Shown here one piece after another: positions 1 to 7,907 of a stretch of DNA of 64,000 nt. The stretch is taken from assembly GCA_020637395.1 (NCBI GenBank), contig JACJWA010000001.1, positions 1,426,001 to 1,490,000 of the forward strand. The letters are read 5' to 3'. The stretch's first letter is position 1, and each line of letters begins with the position of its first letter. The translations under genes and the position numbers were made by a program. The DNA comes from Calditrichota bacterium (GTDB taxonomy: Bacteria > Electryoneota > RPQS01). Below the pieces are notes generated by a model, which saw nothing but the letters and a program-made list of their open reading frames with translations, did no database searches and was not told the DNA's origin.

Positions 1-751
1 GAGGAGGAAACACGTCAATGATGCGGTTTACAGACTCAGTCGCGGAGTTAGTGTGAAGCGTCGCGAAGACAAGATGGCCTGTTTCCGCCGCCGTGAGGGC
101 AGCTTGAATCGTCTCCTGGTCACGCATTTCTCCCACCAGAATTACATCGGGATCCTGACGCAAGACGTACTTAAGCGCGGTGGCAAAGCTCTTGGTGTCC
201 GCACCGACTTCCCTCTGATTGATTAGAGCGCGCTTGTGTGAATGTACATATTCCACCGGATCTTCAATCGTAATGATATGCACCGGACGTTCCGAATTGA
301 TTCGGTCAATCACAGCGGCCAGGCTCGTGGATTTGCCGGATCCTGTCGGTCCCGTCACCAGTACGAGTCCCTTGGGCTTCGTGGGAAACGTCTGACATAT
401 TCTTGGCAATCGCAACTGTTCCATGGGTGGAATCTGAAATGGAATTGCGCGTACGACCGTCGTCAGTGATCCTCGTTGGAAGAAGACGTTTCCGCGAAAG
501 CGAGACAGCCCTTCGATGCCGAACGCAAAGTCCACTTCGAAGTCCAGCTCTAGCCTTTTCTGCTGCTTGTCCGTCAAGATGCTGTATGCCAACGCACGGC
601 AATCTTCAGGCGTCAGAGGATCATACTTGAGCGGAACGAGCTGCTGGTCCACACGAACGCGAGGCGGACTATTCACCGTTAGGTGAAGGTCGCTACCTCG
701 TGCATGAATGAGGTCTTCGAGTAGTTTTCTGACGTCTATGTTTCCTGCCAT
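1..751 (-). CDS. pilT: Type IV pilus retraction ATPase PilT (3' end cut by window edge)
   Basis: Hexameric cytoplasmic ATPase that powers pilus retraction in twitching motility. The visible 250 residues start MAGNIDVRKLLEDLIHARGSD, preceded by an AGGAG ribosome site. They contain an N-terminal PAS-like region, a Walker A GPTGSGKST at about residues 134-141, an Asp box, a Walker B VILVGEMRD and the His box GHLVFATLHTNSA typical of PilT/GspE motors. The C-terminus lies beyond position 1. It is the last visible gene of a run with a cyclase-like gene (gap 15 nt) and pilB. A PilU paralogue cannot be excluded without the C-terminus. Confidence 0.93.
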   Translation of the reverse strand, partial: MAGNIDVRKLLEDLIHARGSDLHLTVNSPPRVRVDQQLVPLKYDPLTPEDCRALAYSILTDKQQKRLELDFEVDFAFGIEGLSRFRGNVFFQRGSLTTVVRAIPFQIPPMEQLRLPRICQTFPTKPKGLVLVTGPTGSGKSTSLAAVIDRINSERPVHIITIEDPVEYVHSHKRALINQREVGADTKSFATALKYVLRQDPDVILVGEMRDQETIQAALTAAETGHLVFATLHTNSATESVNRIIDVFPP

Positions 752-766
752 TGATTGCTCCTATTT

Positions 767-1681
767 TCACGCTGTGATCTGCGTGGCCACCTCGTGTTTC
801 ACCAATCCTAGCCCTCGGTCACTTATAACTCTGCGGACGTAGTCCACCTTTTCCGAGTACTCCGCAAAGGCGCACCGCAGTGTGTACACCATGTTTCTTC
901 CTGCTTCGGAATCATAGCCCTCTACAGTTATGACCGCGCGTGCAACAGGTTTCGACCAAGCGCCATTGCTAACCTCATTTGCTTCTTCGCGAAGCAACGA
1001 GTACTTGAGCGTGGTCACTCCCTTTTCGACAGCTTGATTCACAAACTCTTCAAGTTTATCATTGTCTGGAACTGCTGCTGTCTGGGACGGCTCGCTCGGC
1101 GTCACGCGGAACACCTGATTGCCTTCTATCTCAATTGGCAGTCTGACCGGCGCAGATTTGGGCTCCCATTTGCGTGCGCTCCGCTCGTCAATCAACATGG
1201 CACCGGCAGGGCTCTTCCATGCACACTGACTCGCCCGTCTTACCAATTCGGACTGACGAATGCTGCGTACCGAGCCAGCCGCCAATACGTCCTCGCCGGT
1301 TGCAAGTCCCAGTTTCAAAGACACTCTCGGCGTGTCGCCGCTCAGCCTGCCATTGACTTCTGCAAGTCCCGTGAACAGCTTAACAGCCGCCGTCTCCGCG
1401 CCCTTAACGTCGCGCATTAACAGTAACGACACTTCCGGTGAGTAGGCGAGCAGAATTCCTCCGCCCGCGGCGGCGCATTCATTGTAGTGCCTGCGCAGTT
1501 CTCTCGAAAGCGGAACCAGGGTGGTACGCTGAAGAGCAGTAAGCAACTTCTGCTCGGGCTGCACAGCCAGCACCGAGTACTCCTTCTTGAACTTCAGTTT
1601 GCGGCGGTCAAGTTCGTGCTCAAGGAACAGCAGTTCATCAAGTGACAGCCGTTCAAGATATATCTGCAGTCTTCTGCCCAT
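767..1681 (-). CDS. Degenerate nucleotide-cyclase-like protein between pilT and pilB
   Basis: A 304-residue protein with no signal peptide. Residues about 60-170 read like a class III cyclase fold: GGGILLAYSP, an AETAAVKLF helix, LKLGLATGED, a QSELVRRASQ helix and GAMLIDERSARKW. The two metal-binding aspartates and the substrate residues of active cyclases are not evident, so it is probably not catalytic. The N-terminus (residues 1-40) is a charged helix, and the C-terminal 90 residues form an unassigned domain. It starts 2 nt after the pilB stop, so it is translated with the pilus motors. I infer a regulatory or scaffold role in pilus control; the cyclase assignment comes from pattern only. 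Confidence 0.6.
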   Translation of the reverse strand: MGRRLQIYLERLSLDELLFLEHELDRRKLKFKKEYSVLAVQPEQKLLTALQRTTLVPLSRELRRHYNECAAAGGGILLAYSPEVSLLLMRDVKGAETAAVKLFTGLAEVNGRLSGDTPRVSLKLGLATGEDVLAAGSVRSIRQSELVRRASQCAWKSPAGAMLIDERSARKWEPKSAPVRLPIEIEGNQVFRVTPSEPSQTAAVPDNDKLEEFVNQAVEKGVTTLKYSLLREEANEVSNGAWSKPVARAVITVEGYDSEAGRNMVYTLRCAFAEYSEKVDYVRRVISDRGLGLVKHEVATQITA

Positions 1682-1683
1682 AC

Positions 1684-3381
1684 TTAATGGCCCTCTCCGG
1701 TGATTCTGAGAACTTCCTCGATTGTGGTAACACCACCCTTGAATTTCTCAACCGCATCCATGCGCAGCGTCAGCATTCCCTCTTTAACCGCCGCTGCTTC
1801 TATCTCAAATGTGTTCTTTCCTTCCAGAACCATCTCACGCAACCGCGGAGACATCGGCATTACTTCATAGATACCTGTTCTGCCGCGATACCCGGAACTG
1901 TTGCACTCGATGCAGCCCGCACCGTGATAGAACGTGTGTCCTTTGTGTAGATCCGGATCCATCCCCACTTCGCGCAACGCTTCCGGGTGAACTTCTACCG
2001 GAATCTTACACTTCTTGCATATCTTTCGCATCAGCCGCTGTGCCACTACGAGATTCACCGACGATGACACAAGGAATCGTTCAATGCCCATGTCCACAAG
2101 TCGGGTGACAGTCGCCGACGCGGAGTTTGTATGAAGCGTCGAGAGTACAAGGTGGCCAGTCAATGCCGCACGTACGGCAATCGAACCTGTTTCCAAGTCT
2201 CGAATCTCTCCAATCATGATAATGTCAGGGTCCTGGCGCAAGAAGGACTTCAGCGCTGAAGCGAAGGTGAGCCCGACTTCTTCCTTCACCTGCACCTGAT
2301 TCAACCCGGCAAAGTTGTACTCTACAGGGTCTTCTGCCGTCATCGTGTTGACGTTTGGAGTATTGATCTTGGAAAGAACACTATACAAGGTTGTCGTCTT
2401 TCCCGATCCCGTCGGCCCCGTGACCAGAATCAGTCCATGCGGCATGCGAATCGCTTTCTCGAAGTCGGCAAAAGCTTTCTCGGAGAAACCGAATGCAGTG
2501 AGATCAAGTGTGAGGTTGGACTTGTCCAGAATACGCATCACGATCTTTTCGCCGAAGAGCGTCGGCAAAGTGGAAACGCGCAAGTCTACTGCTCGTTCAC
2601 CGAGCTTCATTTTGATGTGGCCGTCCTGAGGTACTCTGCGCTCCGCGATGTTCAGCTTCGCCATGATCTTGATGCGCGACGTGATCGCAGCCTTCAAGTG
2701 TGAAGGCGGTGCCATCACCTCAACCAGAACTCCGTCCACGCGAAATCTAACTCTGAACGCGGTCTCATAAGGCTCAAGGTGAATATCCGAGGCGCGCTTG
2801 TTGATCGCGTCCGCAAGGATGCCGTCCACAAGCTTAACGACCGGCGCGGTCTCTACTTCTTCCTTTAGTCGGTCAAGCTCAGGGTCCGTGGACTGTGTGA
2901 CCACTTCAACGCCCGAGTCGTCCCCCATGTCCGCCAGAATCTTGTTGAGCGTGCCACCCATCTGGTAGTAGCGCTCGATCCCTCGCAGGAACTGCGTCTC
3001 GGTGCACACCACCGGCTGAACGTTGAAGCCCGTGATGAACTTGATGTCCTCGAGCACAAAGTCAATGCTCGGATCCACCAGTCCAACCCGCAGAGTCTTG
3101 CCTGATCTGCTGAGTGGAATGACCTGATACTTCTGAATGAAGTCCTTCGAGAGAAGCTTCAGAACCGGTTCGGGAACTTGAATACTTTCGAGGTCCACAA
3201 GCTCAAGGCTATAGTAGTTGCTAATGAACTGAGCAATCTGGTCCTCACTGATCACGCCAAGTTTGGTCAACTCCGTGACCACGGAATTGCCCGAATCCTT
3301 CTGGCGAGACTTGAAAATCAGATATTGTTCCTGAGAGATCAGTTCGTTGCTGATCAACAGGTTGGGTAGCCGCGAGCTCAT
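1684..3381 (-). CDS. pilB: Type IV pilus assembly ATPase PilB/GspE family
   Basis: A 565-residue motor for pilus extension (or type II secretion). It has an N-terminal MshEN-type domain (about 1-150), Walker A GPTGSGKTT at 322-330, a Walker B DIIMIGEIRD near residue 395, the GHLVLSTLHTNSA His box, and a C-terminal CxxC...CxxC zinc module (CKKC, CIEC) that is characteristic of PilB/GspE and absent from PilT. It is the first gene of a minus-strand run with the cyclase-like gene and pilT. A perfect sigma-54 promoter lies about 70 nt upstream. The ATG at 3379-3381 has no strong Shine-Dalgarno. The pilT neighbour favours PilB over GspE. Confidence 0.92.
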   Translation of the reverse strand: MSSRLPNLLISNELISQEQYLIFKSRQKDSGNSVVTELTKLGVISEDQIAQFISNYYSLELVDLESIQVPEPVLKLLSKDFIQKYQVIPLSRSGKTLRVGLVDPSIDFVLEDIKFITGFNVQPVVCTETQFLRGIERYYQMGGTLNKILADMGDDSGVEVVTQSTDPELDRLKEEVETAPVVKLVDGILADAINKRASDIHLEPYETAFRVRFRVDGVLVEVMAPPSHLKAAITSRIKIMAKLNIAERRVPQDGHIKMKLGERAVDLRVSTLPTLFGEKIVMRILDKSNLTLDLTAFGFSEKAFADFEKAIRMPHGLILVTGPTGSGKTTTLYSVLSKINTPNVNTMTAEDPVEYNFAGLNQVQVKEEVGLTFASALKSFLRQDPDIIMIGEIRDLETGSIAVRAALTGHLVLSTLHTNSASATVTRLVDMGIERFLVSSSVNLVVAQRLMRKICKKCKIPVEVHPEALREVGMDPDLHKGHTFYHGAGCIECNSSGYRGRTGIYEVMPMSPRLREMVLEGKNTFEIEAAAVKEGMLTLRMDAVEKFKGGVTTIEEVLRITGEGH

Positions 3382-3450
3382 CAGTGCGTGTGCCTGCCGT
3401 TTTGCGTTTCCAACATTCCGAGCGTTCTACTTTGCATCACGCAGAAAATT

Positions 3451-3466
3451 TGCAAAGTGCATGCCA
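3451..3466 (-). promoter_or_regulatory. Sigma-54 (RpoN) -24/-12 promoter for pilB-pilT
   Basis: The minus strand reads TGGCATGCACTTTGCA, which matches every defined position of the sigma-54 consensus TGGCAYRNNNNTTGCW. Transcription would begin near 3440, giving a leader of about 60 nt before pilB. A sigma-54 activator gene lies in the same window at 40124-41647. Confidence 0.8.
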
Positions 3467-3591
3467 CGGAGTTTCGCACTAATATCACATTTGTTATGCA
3501 GAATGCCGCGAATACATGGTCAGTTGCGATTCGGGAAGTCCTGCGCAGCTTTCAGAACGTGTCGGATCCGCAACCAGTCTCCTTACCTTGC

Positions 3592-3625
3592 AAAAAAAGA
3601 CCCGACGCGTTTTGCGTCGGGTCTT
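3592..3625 (-). terminator. Intrinsic terminator after ychF
   Basis: Perfect 12-bp stem (3597-3608 with 3614-3625, GC-rich core GACCCGACGC) followed on the minus strand by a run of seven T. It ends the ychF transcript 24 nt past its stop. Confidence 0.93.
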
Positions 3626-3648
3626 GAAGGGTTGCTTTAAGTATTCTT

Positions 3649-4728
3649 CTATCCGCTGTGCCGAATGACCAGAATGTCGCCGTCTTTGACGACATATTCC
3701 TTGCCTTCCAACCTTACCAATCCCTTCGCCTTGCAGCCCGGATATCCGCCTTCGCGGACGAAATCATCGTAATGCACGACTTCCGCGCGAATGAAGCCTT
3801 TGGCCAAGTCGCTGTGAATCACTCCTGCGGCGTCCACAGCCGTTTCTCCCAGGTGAATCGGCCAGGCGCGCGTTTCCTTATCGCCCGTGGTCAGAAAGCT
3901 CTGCATGCCGAGCAGCGCGTAGCTCGCCTGAAGAACGCGATCGCGCGCGGACTGCGTAACGCCTAAATCCGCCATGAACATCTCGCGTTCGGCATCTTCA
4001 AGGCCCGCGATTTCGGCTTCGATGGCCGCAGAGAGACCGATTACGGCCATACCGTCCGCAATGAATTCGGTGCTCAGCTTCTCCGCAAGACTTAAAGCGT
4101 TGCTCAAAGTATTTTCGGCGAGATTGAGCACCACCAGCATCGGTTTCTCGCTCAAGAGCTGAAATCCCCGCAACGCTTTCTTCTCGTGTATCTCTAAATC
4201 GAGTACGCGCAGCGGTTTGCCGTCTTCGAGTTGTGCCTTCGCGCGTTCGAGCACATTCAGTTCGAGCGTCTCTTGCGCGGTCGGCAGTTTGACGCGCACT
4301 TGTTTCAGCAATTTCTCGTGACGCTTTTCAATCACGATCAGATCGCTGAAGATGAGTTCGTCTTGAATGCGGCGAATATCGCGCGGCGGCTCGGCGGATT
4401 CCAGCGCGCCCGCCAGTTCAAAGCCTCGCACGACCAACGCGAGCGCGTCGGCGTTCTTGAGTTCGCCTGAGAACACGCCTTCGAACCAGCTTTGCTTAGA
4501 CGCGCCTTCTTCGAGGCCCGGCGTGTCGAGATATTCGACGGTAGTGTAGATAAGTTTGCGCGATTCACTCATTTCGCCTAACTTATCCACACGGGGATCA
4601 GGGACCTGGGTGACGGCGCGCAGCGTTTCGCGCTTGTGCATCGCGGCCGGATCAGGCTCCGTGCCGGTCAAAAGATGAAAAACGGTGGTCTTCCCGGATT
4701 GGGGCGCACCGATAAGGCCGATATTCAC
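3649..4728 (-). CDS. ychF: Obg-like ATPase YchF
   Basis: A 359-residue cytoplasmic P-loop NTPase of the YchF/OLA1 family, which binds ATP rather than GTP and associates with ribosomes. Visible features: a P-loop GAPQSGKTT at 8-16 (more usual is GxPNVGKST), the switch motif DTPGLEEG, a central helical region, and the C-terminal TGS-like domain with AAGVIHSDLAKGFIRAEVV, GCKAKGLVRLEGKEY and VKDGDILVIRHSG. The start codon is GTG and no clear Shine-Dalgarno precedes it. A strong sigma-70 type promoter is about 240 nt upstream, and the leader contains tandem hairpin repeats. A terminator follows. Confidence 0.9.
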   Translation of the reverse strand: MNIGLIGAPQSGKTTVFHLLTGTEPDPAAMHKRETLRAVTQVPDPRVDKLGEMSESRKLIYTTVEYLDTPGLEEGASKQSWFEGVFSGELKNADALALVVRGFELAGALESAEPPRDIRRIQDELIFSDLIVIEKRHEKLLKQVRVKLPTAQETLELNVLERAKAQLEDGKPLRVLDLEIHEKKALRGFQLLSEKPMLVVLNLAENTLSNALSLAEKLSTEFIADGMAVIGLSAAIEAEIAGLEDAEREMFMADLGVTQSARDRVLQASYALLGMQSFLTTGDKETRAWPIHLGETAVDAAGVIHSDLAKGFIRAEVVHYDDFVREGGYPGCKAKGLVRLEGKEYVVKDGDILVIRHSG

Positions 4729-4738
4729 TTGCTAAAGG

Positions 4739-4841
4739 ATGAAGGATGAAGGATGGAAGATGAAGGATGCAGGGCACCTGCGGCAGGTGCCGCCGCGAGT
4801 ATGGAAGATGCGGGGCATCCGCAGCGGATTCCGCCGCGAGT
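4739..4841. repeat. Two tandem copies of a hairpin-forming dispersed repeat in the ychF leader
   Basis: After a run of GGATGAAGGAT-like words come two units of about 38 nt. Each has a GGAAGATG-like lead, a 9-bp palindrome (4773-4781/4783-4791 and 4814-4822/4824-4832, the second with one mismatch) and the tail GCCGCCGCGAGT. A third copy in opposite orientation is at 7424-7497. No gene occupies 4729-5077; apart from these repeats it holds a promoter and a terminator. Confidence 0.75.
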
Positions 4842-4967
4842 GCTTTCTTAAGCTACTGTTTTTGGGTTGAACGCTCACAAAGTGCAAAACAGAAGTGCTT
4901 TGGAAACAAGGCTAATTAAGTGGGAAGCGGGTCTGTTTTGCTTTGGATGTGTGTTTCATAACTTAGT

Positions 4968-4996
4968 AATATACGAAATTTGAACATTTGTGTCAA
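4968..4996 (-). promoter_or_regulatory. Sigma-70 type promoter for ychF
   Basis: Minus strand TTGACA (4991-4996), 17-nt spacer, TATATT (4968-4973). It drives ychF with a leader of about 230 nt that carries the tandem repeats. Confidence 0.8.
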
Positions 4997-5023
4997 GTAA
5001 AAAACTCAAAACTTGTGATGCTG

Positions 5024-5056
5024 AAAAAAAGGCCGCGGATACTTCCACGGCCTTTT
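5024..5056 (-). terminator. Terminator after the secreted repeat protein gene
   Basis: Stem AAAGGCCGCGGA/TCCACGGCCTTT (5028-5039 with 5044-5055, one mismatch) followed on the minus strand by T7. It lies 23 nt past the stop of the 5078-6100 gene. It is nearly symmetric, with TTTT on the other side. Confidence 0.85.
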
Positions 5057-5077
5057 ATAGACAAATGAAACCTGCCC

Positions 5078-6100
5078 TTACTCTATTCTTCTCTTTAACG
5101 GCGTTCCTGCGGGTGTTCCACTTGACGCTGATTCAAAAAGCGAGTCAGCGGGCCAGTGTCCCGTCACATGGTAGTGGTACTTCGTTGCGGCGGAATCGAG
5201 TATCCCGACGTTGCTGAAGCGGAAGCTATCCGTCTGCGCGATTTCCGTGAAACCTCCGACCGTTTGCGGTGAACGGTGAATGCGGAAGTCGGTGGCCGAA
5301 GAGTCGCATTTCCAAATTAGCCGGATGTCGCTTCCCACCGGCATGATGGTCAGGAACAGGCCGACGTAGAAGGAGTCGCAATAGGTCGGCGTCCAGAATC
5401 CATCTTCGTCTTGAAAGCGCACACAGAACTTGCGATAGCCCGAATCCACTCCGGCGAAGACACTGCTCGCCGCTTCGAGTCCTTCGTCCCATGCGCCGTC
5501 TTCCGGCAACGGCACCACAACCCCGTTGCCAATTCCGGGATCGGGTGGCCTGAAGAACTCTGCATAGGCTAAAGCAGGCTGCTCATAAGTCGAAGGCGAC
5601 TGATACGGGTAATTGATGACGAGAAAGCTATCCGCCTGCCAGAGGCTCCAGTAGCTTGCTTCGTCCTGAAAGCGGATTCTGAACTTATGAAAACCCGTGG
5701 CCAATGTTTGGGGAACAATCTCGTCAAACGGCACCATGACTCCATCCGGCAAATCCAATGCCGTAATCGCTAAGGAATCGAAACGATACTCCGCTCCAAT
5801 GATCTCGGGAAAGCTGAACGGAGTGTTGCTGGACAGAGGATAGTTGATGACCAGAAAACTGTCGGCGTGCCAGAGACTCCAAAAGCCCGTATTATCTTGA
5901 AAACGAACGCGGAACTTGTGAAAGCCAGTGGTCAGGCTCTGCGGGACGATCTCGTCAAACAAAACCTGCGAGCCGTCCGTCAGGTCCACCGAATAGACCG
6001 TTAGCGAATCGAAGCGGTACTCGGCGTGTGTGATTAGCTCTTGTGCCGCCGCCCACTTGCAAAGCGTGAGCAGCAGCAAGAAAAGAATTACTTTGCGCAT
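5078..6100 (-). CDS. Exported protein with three beta-type repeats
   Basis: A 340-residue protein starting MRKVILFLLLLTLCKWAAAQE, a clear signal peptide. Two strong repeats of about 75 residues (AEYRFDS..., FDEIVPQ, TGFHKFRVRFQD, FWSLW.ADSFLVINYP) and one diverged repeat (AEFFRPPDPGIGNG..., FCVRFQDEDGFW) are followed by a fibronectin-like end (IRLIWKCDSSATDFRIHR). Repeats of this style occur in secreted proteins of FCB bacteria; the function is unknown. I chose the ATG at 6100 over one 51 nt upstream because it sits at the signal peptide and just behind a UAAGGGGG ribosome site. It follows the beta-helix gene, whose stop is 10 nt upstream, so the two form an operon. Confidence 0.75.
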   Translation of the reverse strand: MRKVILFLLLLTLCKWAAAQELITHAEYRFDSLTVYSVDLTDGSQVLFDEIVPQSLTTGFHKFRVRFQDNTGFWSLWHADSFLVINYPLSSNTPFSFPEIIGAEYRFDSLAITALDLPDGVMVPFDEIVPQTLATGFHKFRIRFQDEASYWSLWQADSFLVINYPYQSPSTYEQPALAYAEFFRPPDPGIGNGVVVPLPEDGAWDEGLEAASSVFAGVDSGYRKFCVRFQDEDGFWTPTYCDSFYVGLFLTIMPVGSDIRLIWKCDSSATDFRIHRSPQTVGGFTEIAQTDSFRFSNVGILDSAATKYHYHVTGHWPADSLFESASSGTPAGTPLKRRIE

Positions 6101-6101
6101 G

Positions 6102-6110
6102 CCCCCCCCC
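6102..6110 (-). promoter_or_regulatory. G9 homopolymer acting as the Shine-Dalgarno
   Basis: On the minus strand the stop TAA of the beta-helix gene is followed by nine G, then C and the ATG of the next gene. UAAGGGGG can pair with the 16S 3' end (one G-U). It is the only visible ribosome site, and homopolymers of this length are slippage-prone. Confidence 0.6.
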
Positions 6111-7220
6111 TTAGTAGCGCGGACCGATGCGACCGACGGATTGCGCCTCAAGCGGCTCGCCGTTAATTAGAGGCGTGGATAGCGTCAGGCTGATCGCGAA
6201 CGGATAGCCCGGTACGCCGTTGTCCACCAGCGGGCGCGGTCCGCCGTAAAGTCCGATGTCGTTGCGCGAGCCGTCCAAATCATTGAAAGACGAATCGGGA
6301 TGCCCGGCGTCCACCAGCAGCAGTCCACCCGTGTTCGCGTTCAAGTGCAAATCGCTGGTGCCGTGAACGTAGTTCGCCGTTTCGTCATAGTTGACAAACG
6401 GATCGTTGCCGTTCAGCAGCACTTGATTGGTAAAGAACCCGGGAATCGCCGGAGCCGTAGAATCGCTGGCATTGTACTCAAACACCGTGGCCGGGCCATA
6501 GGTTCCCCAGTTTCTGCTTGTGCCGCCCCAGTCGTAGAAGATGGAATTGACTACTGCGAGAGTCTTTAGGGTCGAGGAGTTTGTAAAATAGAAGGGCTGT
6601 CTGATATTTGAGAAGACGCAATTGCGAACCAGGACAGTTCCGAATGTGCTTGATGTTGATGACCCAAGGACAATTCCTGAGGATATTGGCGTTCCCGAAG
6701 TCGAGAAAAGACAGTTCGAAAAAGCGAGCAGGATGTCTGGCAATGTACTATTATATTCAAATATGATGCCATTGCCTGTATTGTGCGTTAGTATGCAATC
6801 TTCCACCGTCAAGTTCTTTGCGTTAAAGAAGACAACGTTATTGCTGCTCCCCCGTATCCGGCAGCGACGTAGAATCAGTGAATCAGCCGATGAACCAAGT
6901 GACCATTGACCCGAGGAATTGATTCCTTCGATTACGGTATGATTCGCGCCCACCGACTGGGTAGCAAATGACTGCGCGTTTACATGATCCCAGCCCGCGC
7001 CAATGATATGCAGTCGCTTGTTGTTAATGTTTGGGTTGTCGCTGAAATTATTGTATGTCCCCGGTGCAACGAGAATCGTGTCGCCCGTGACAGCTGCATT
7101 AACGGCCAAATAGATATGCAAGTACTGCCCTGTCCCGTTCCCATTAACCGTCCGTATAGTAGCCTGCGCGGTCAGCGCGAGCGCCAGCACCGCGAAAATC
7201 GAGCATTTCCATCCATTCAT
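6111..7220 (-). CDS. Exported right-handed beta-helix protein
   Basis: A 369-residue protein beginning MNGWKCSIFAVLALALTAQA (signal peptide), with GAGGG 8 nt before the chosen ATG. The body is a run of parallel beta-helix turns (VNAAVTGDTILVAPGTYNN, LILRRCRIRG, LTVEDCILTHN, VLVRNCVFSN, LAVVNSIFYDW) ending in a typical NDIGLYGGP cap. Such proteins are polysaccharide lyases, adhesins or surface display scaffolds; no catalytic residues can be assigned. It lacks a C-terminal sorting domain. It precedes and is co-transcribed with the repeat protein at 5078-6100, from a possible promoter at 7265-7292. Confidence 0.75.
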   Translation of the reverse strand: MNGWKCSIFAVLALALTAQATIRTVNGNGTGQYLHIYLAVNAAVTGDTILVAPGTYNNFSDNPNINNKRLHIIGAGWDHVNAQSFATQSVGANHTVIEGINSSGQWSLGSSADSLILRRCRIRGSSNNVVFFNAKNLTVEDCILTHNTGNGIIFEYNSTLPDILLAFSNCLFSTSGTPISSGIVLGSSTSSTFGTVLVRNCVFSNIRQPFYFTNSSTLKTLAVVNSIFYDWGGTSRNWGTYGPATVFEYNASDSTAPAIPGFFTNQVLLNGNDPFVNYDETANYVHGTSDLHLNANTGGLLLVDAGHPDSSFNDLDGSRNDIGLYGGPRPLVDNGVPGYPFAISLTLSTPLINGEPLEAQSVGRIGPRY

Positions 7221-7264
7221 GTCCGTTGCCCTCATTTTTTGTTGTTTTGCACTACTGCGTAACA

Positions 7265-7292
7265 AATCTACGCAAACGTGGAGTACCGTCAA
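7265..7292 (-). promoter_or_regulatory. Possible promoter for the beta-helix operon
   Basis: Minus strand TTGACG (7287-7292), 16-nt spacer, TAGATT (7265-7270), about 45 nt before the ATG at 7220. Confidence 0.5.
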
Positions 7293-7423
7293 ACATGCCA
7301 GACTTCCGGGACAGTAGATTCTGGAGATTTTTATCTCAGGGCAAGGAGTTGTTTTTTTTTGTTAATGTTTTTGGGGGTTCTGGAAGCGGGGAATTGGAGG
7401 CGTGGAGTTTTTTTTGGGGGATA

Positions 7424-7497
7424 CCCGGCAAGCTGGGCGCTACGATGCAATACTACATCCCCGCGGCGGCACCCGCTGCGGGTGCCCCGTTGCCGGG
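7424..7497. repeat. Third copy of the dispersed hairpin repeat, inside a larger inverted repeat
   Basis: Outer arms CCCGGCAA (7424-7431) and TTGCCGGG (7490-7497) enclose a 9-bp palindrome (7468-7476/7478-7486). Its flank GCGGCGGCACCCGC is the reverse complement of the core of the units at 4739-4841. The layout resembles REP-type elements; no transposase is nearby. Confidence 0.65.
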
Positions 7498-7602
7498 CGA
7501 CTCGAGAGCTTGAGACTAACCTCTGAATAACAGACATGCTTCGCCGACATAGCCGCTACTCGGTTGCACACACAAATTTCTTTGTGAGCAGGGCATTCGA
7601 AC

Positions 7603-7732
7603 TGCGCATTGGTTGGTGGCCTCCTTTGACAAGATCCCTACGGGATGACAGGCGTTTAACGTTCTCGGGTTGCGATTGGGATGGTGGCGGCCTTTGAATA
7701 GGTCCTTCAGCCGCGGCGGCTTCAGGATGACA
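7603..7732. repeat. Two copies of a TGCG-ATTGG-TGGTGGC...GGATGACA repeat
   Basis: Unit 1 (7603-7650) and unit 2 (7671-7732) share the start TGCG(C)ATTGG, then TGGTGGC, CCTTTGA, a GATCC/GGTCC core and the end GGATGACA. The centre of each unit can fold (GATCCCTACGGGAT; CCTTCAGCCGCGGCGGCTTCAGG). Confidence 0.55.
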
Positions 7733-7776
7733 AGTGCGCAGCGTCCGCGCTAGCGAAAAGAGTGCTTCACAAGCAC

Positions 7777-7807
7777 AAACGGCTCGCCTTTTCAGGCGAG
7801 CCGTTTT
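7777..7807 (-). terminator. Terminator-like hairpin downstream of the 7908-8342 gene
   Basis: Perfect 12-bp stem (7777-7788 with 7795-7806, core ACGGCTCGCC), about 100 nt past the stop. T-rich tracts flank both sides, so it may act in either direction. Confidence 0.75.
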
Positions 7808-7907
7808 CTTCCCAGTCTTTCTATGGTCGGGCTTGGAAGCCCGACCCAGTTAGACGCAATATTTGGGAATCCCGTTATTATGTCAACATAATCAAAGCGG
7901 GATGGCT

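Larger units (their letters stand above)
7293..7907. other. 615-nt gene-free region rich in repeats
   Basis: No convincing coding sequence on either strand. It holds T and G homopolymers (T9 at about 7352 and T8 at about 7408), a nested hairpin repeat (7424-7497), two copies of a second repeat (7603-7732), and a terminator (7777-7807). The density of repeats suggests an expansion site for dispersed elements. Confidence 0.7.
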
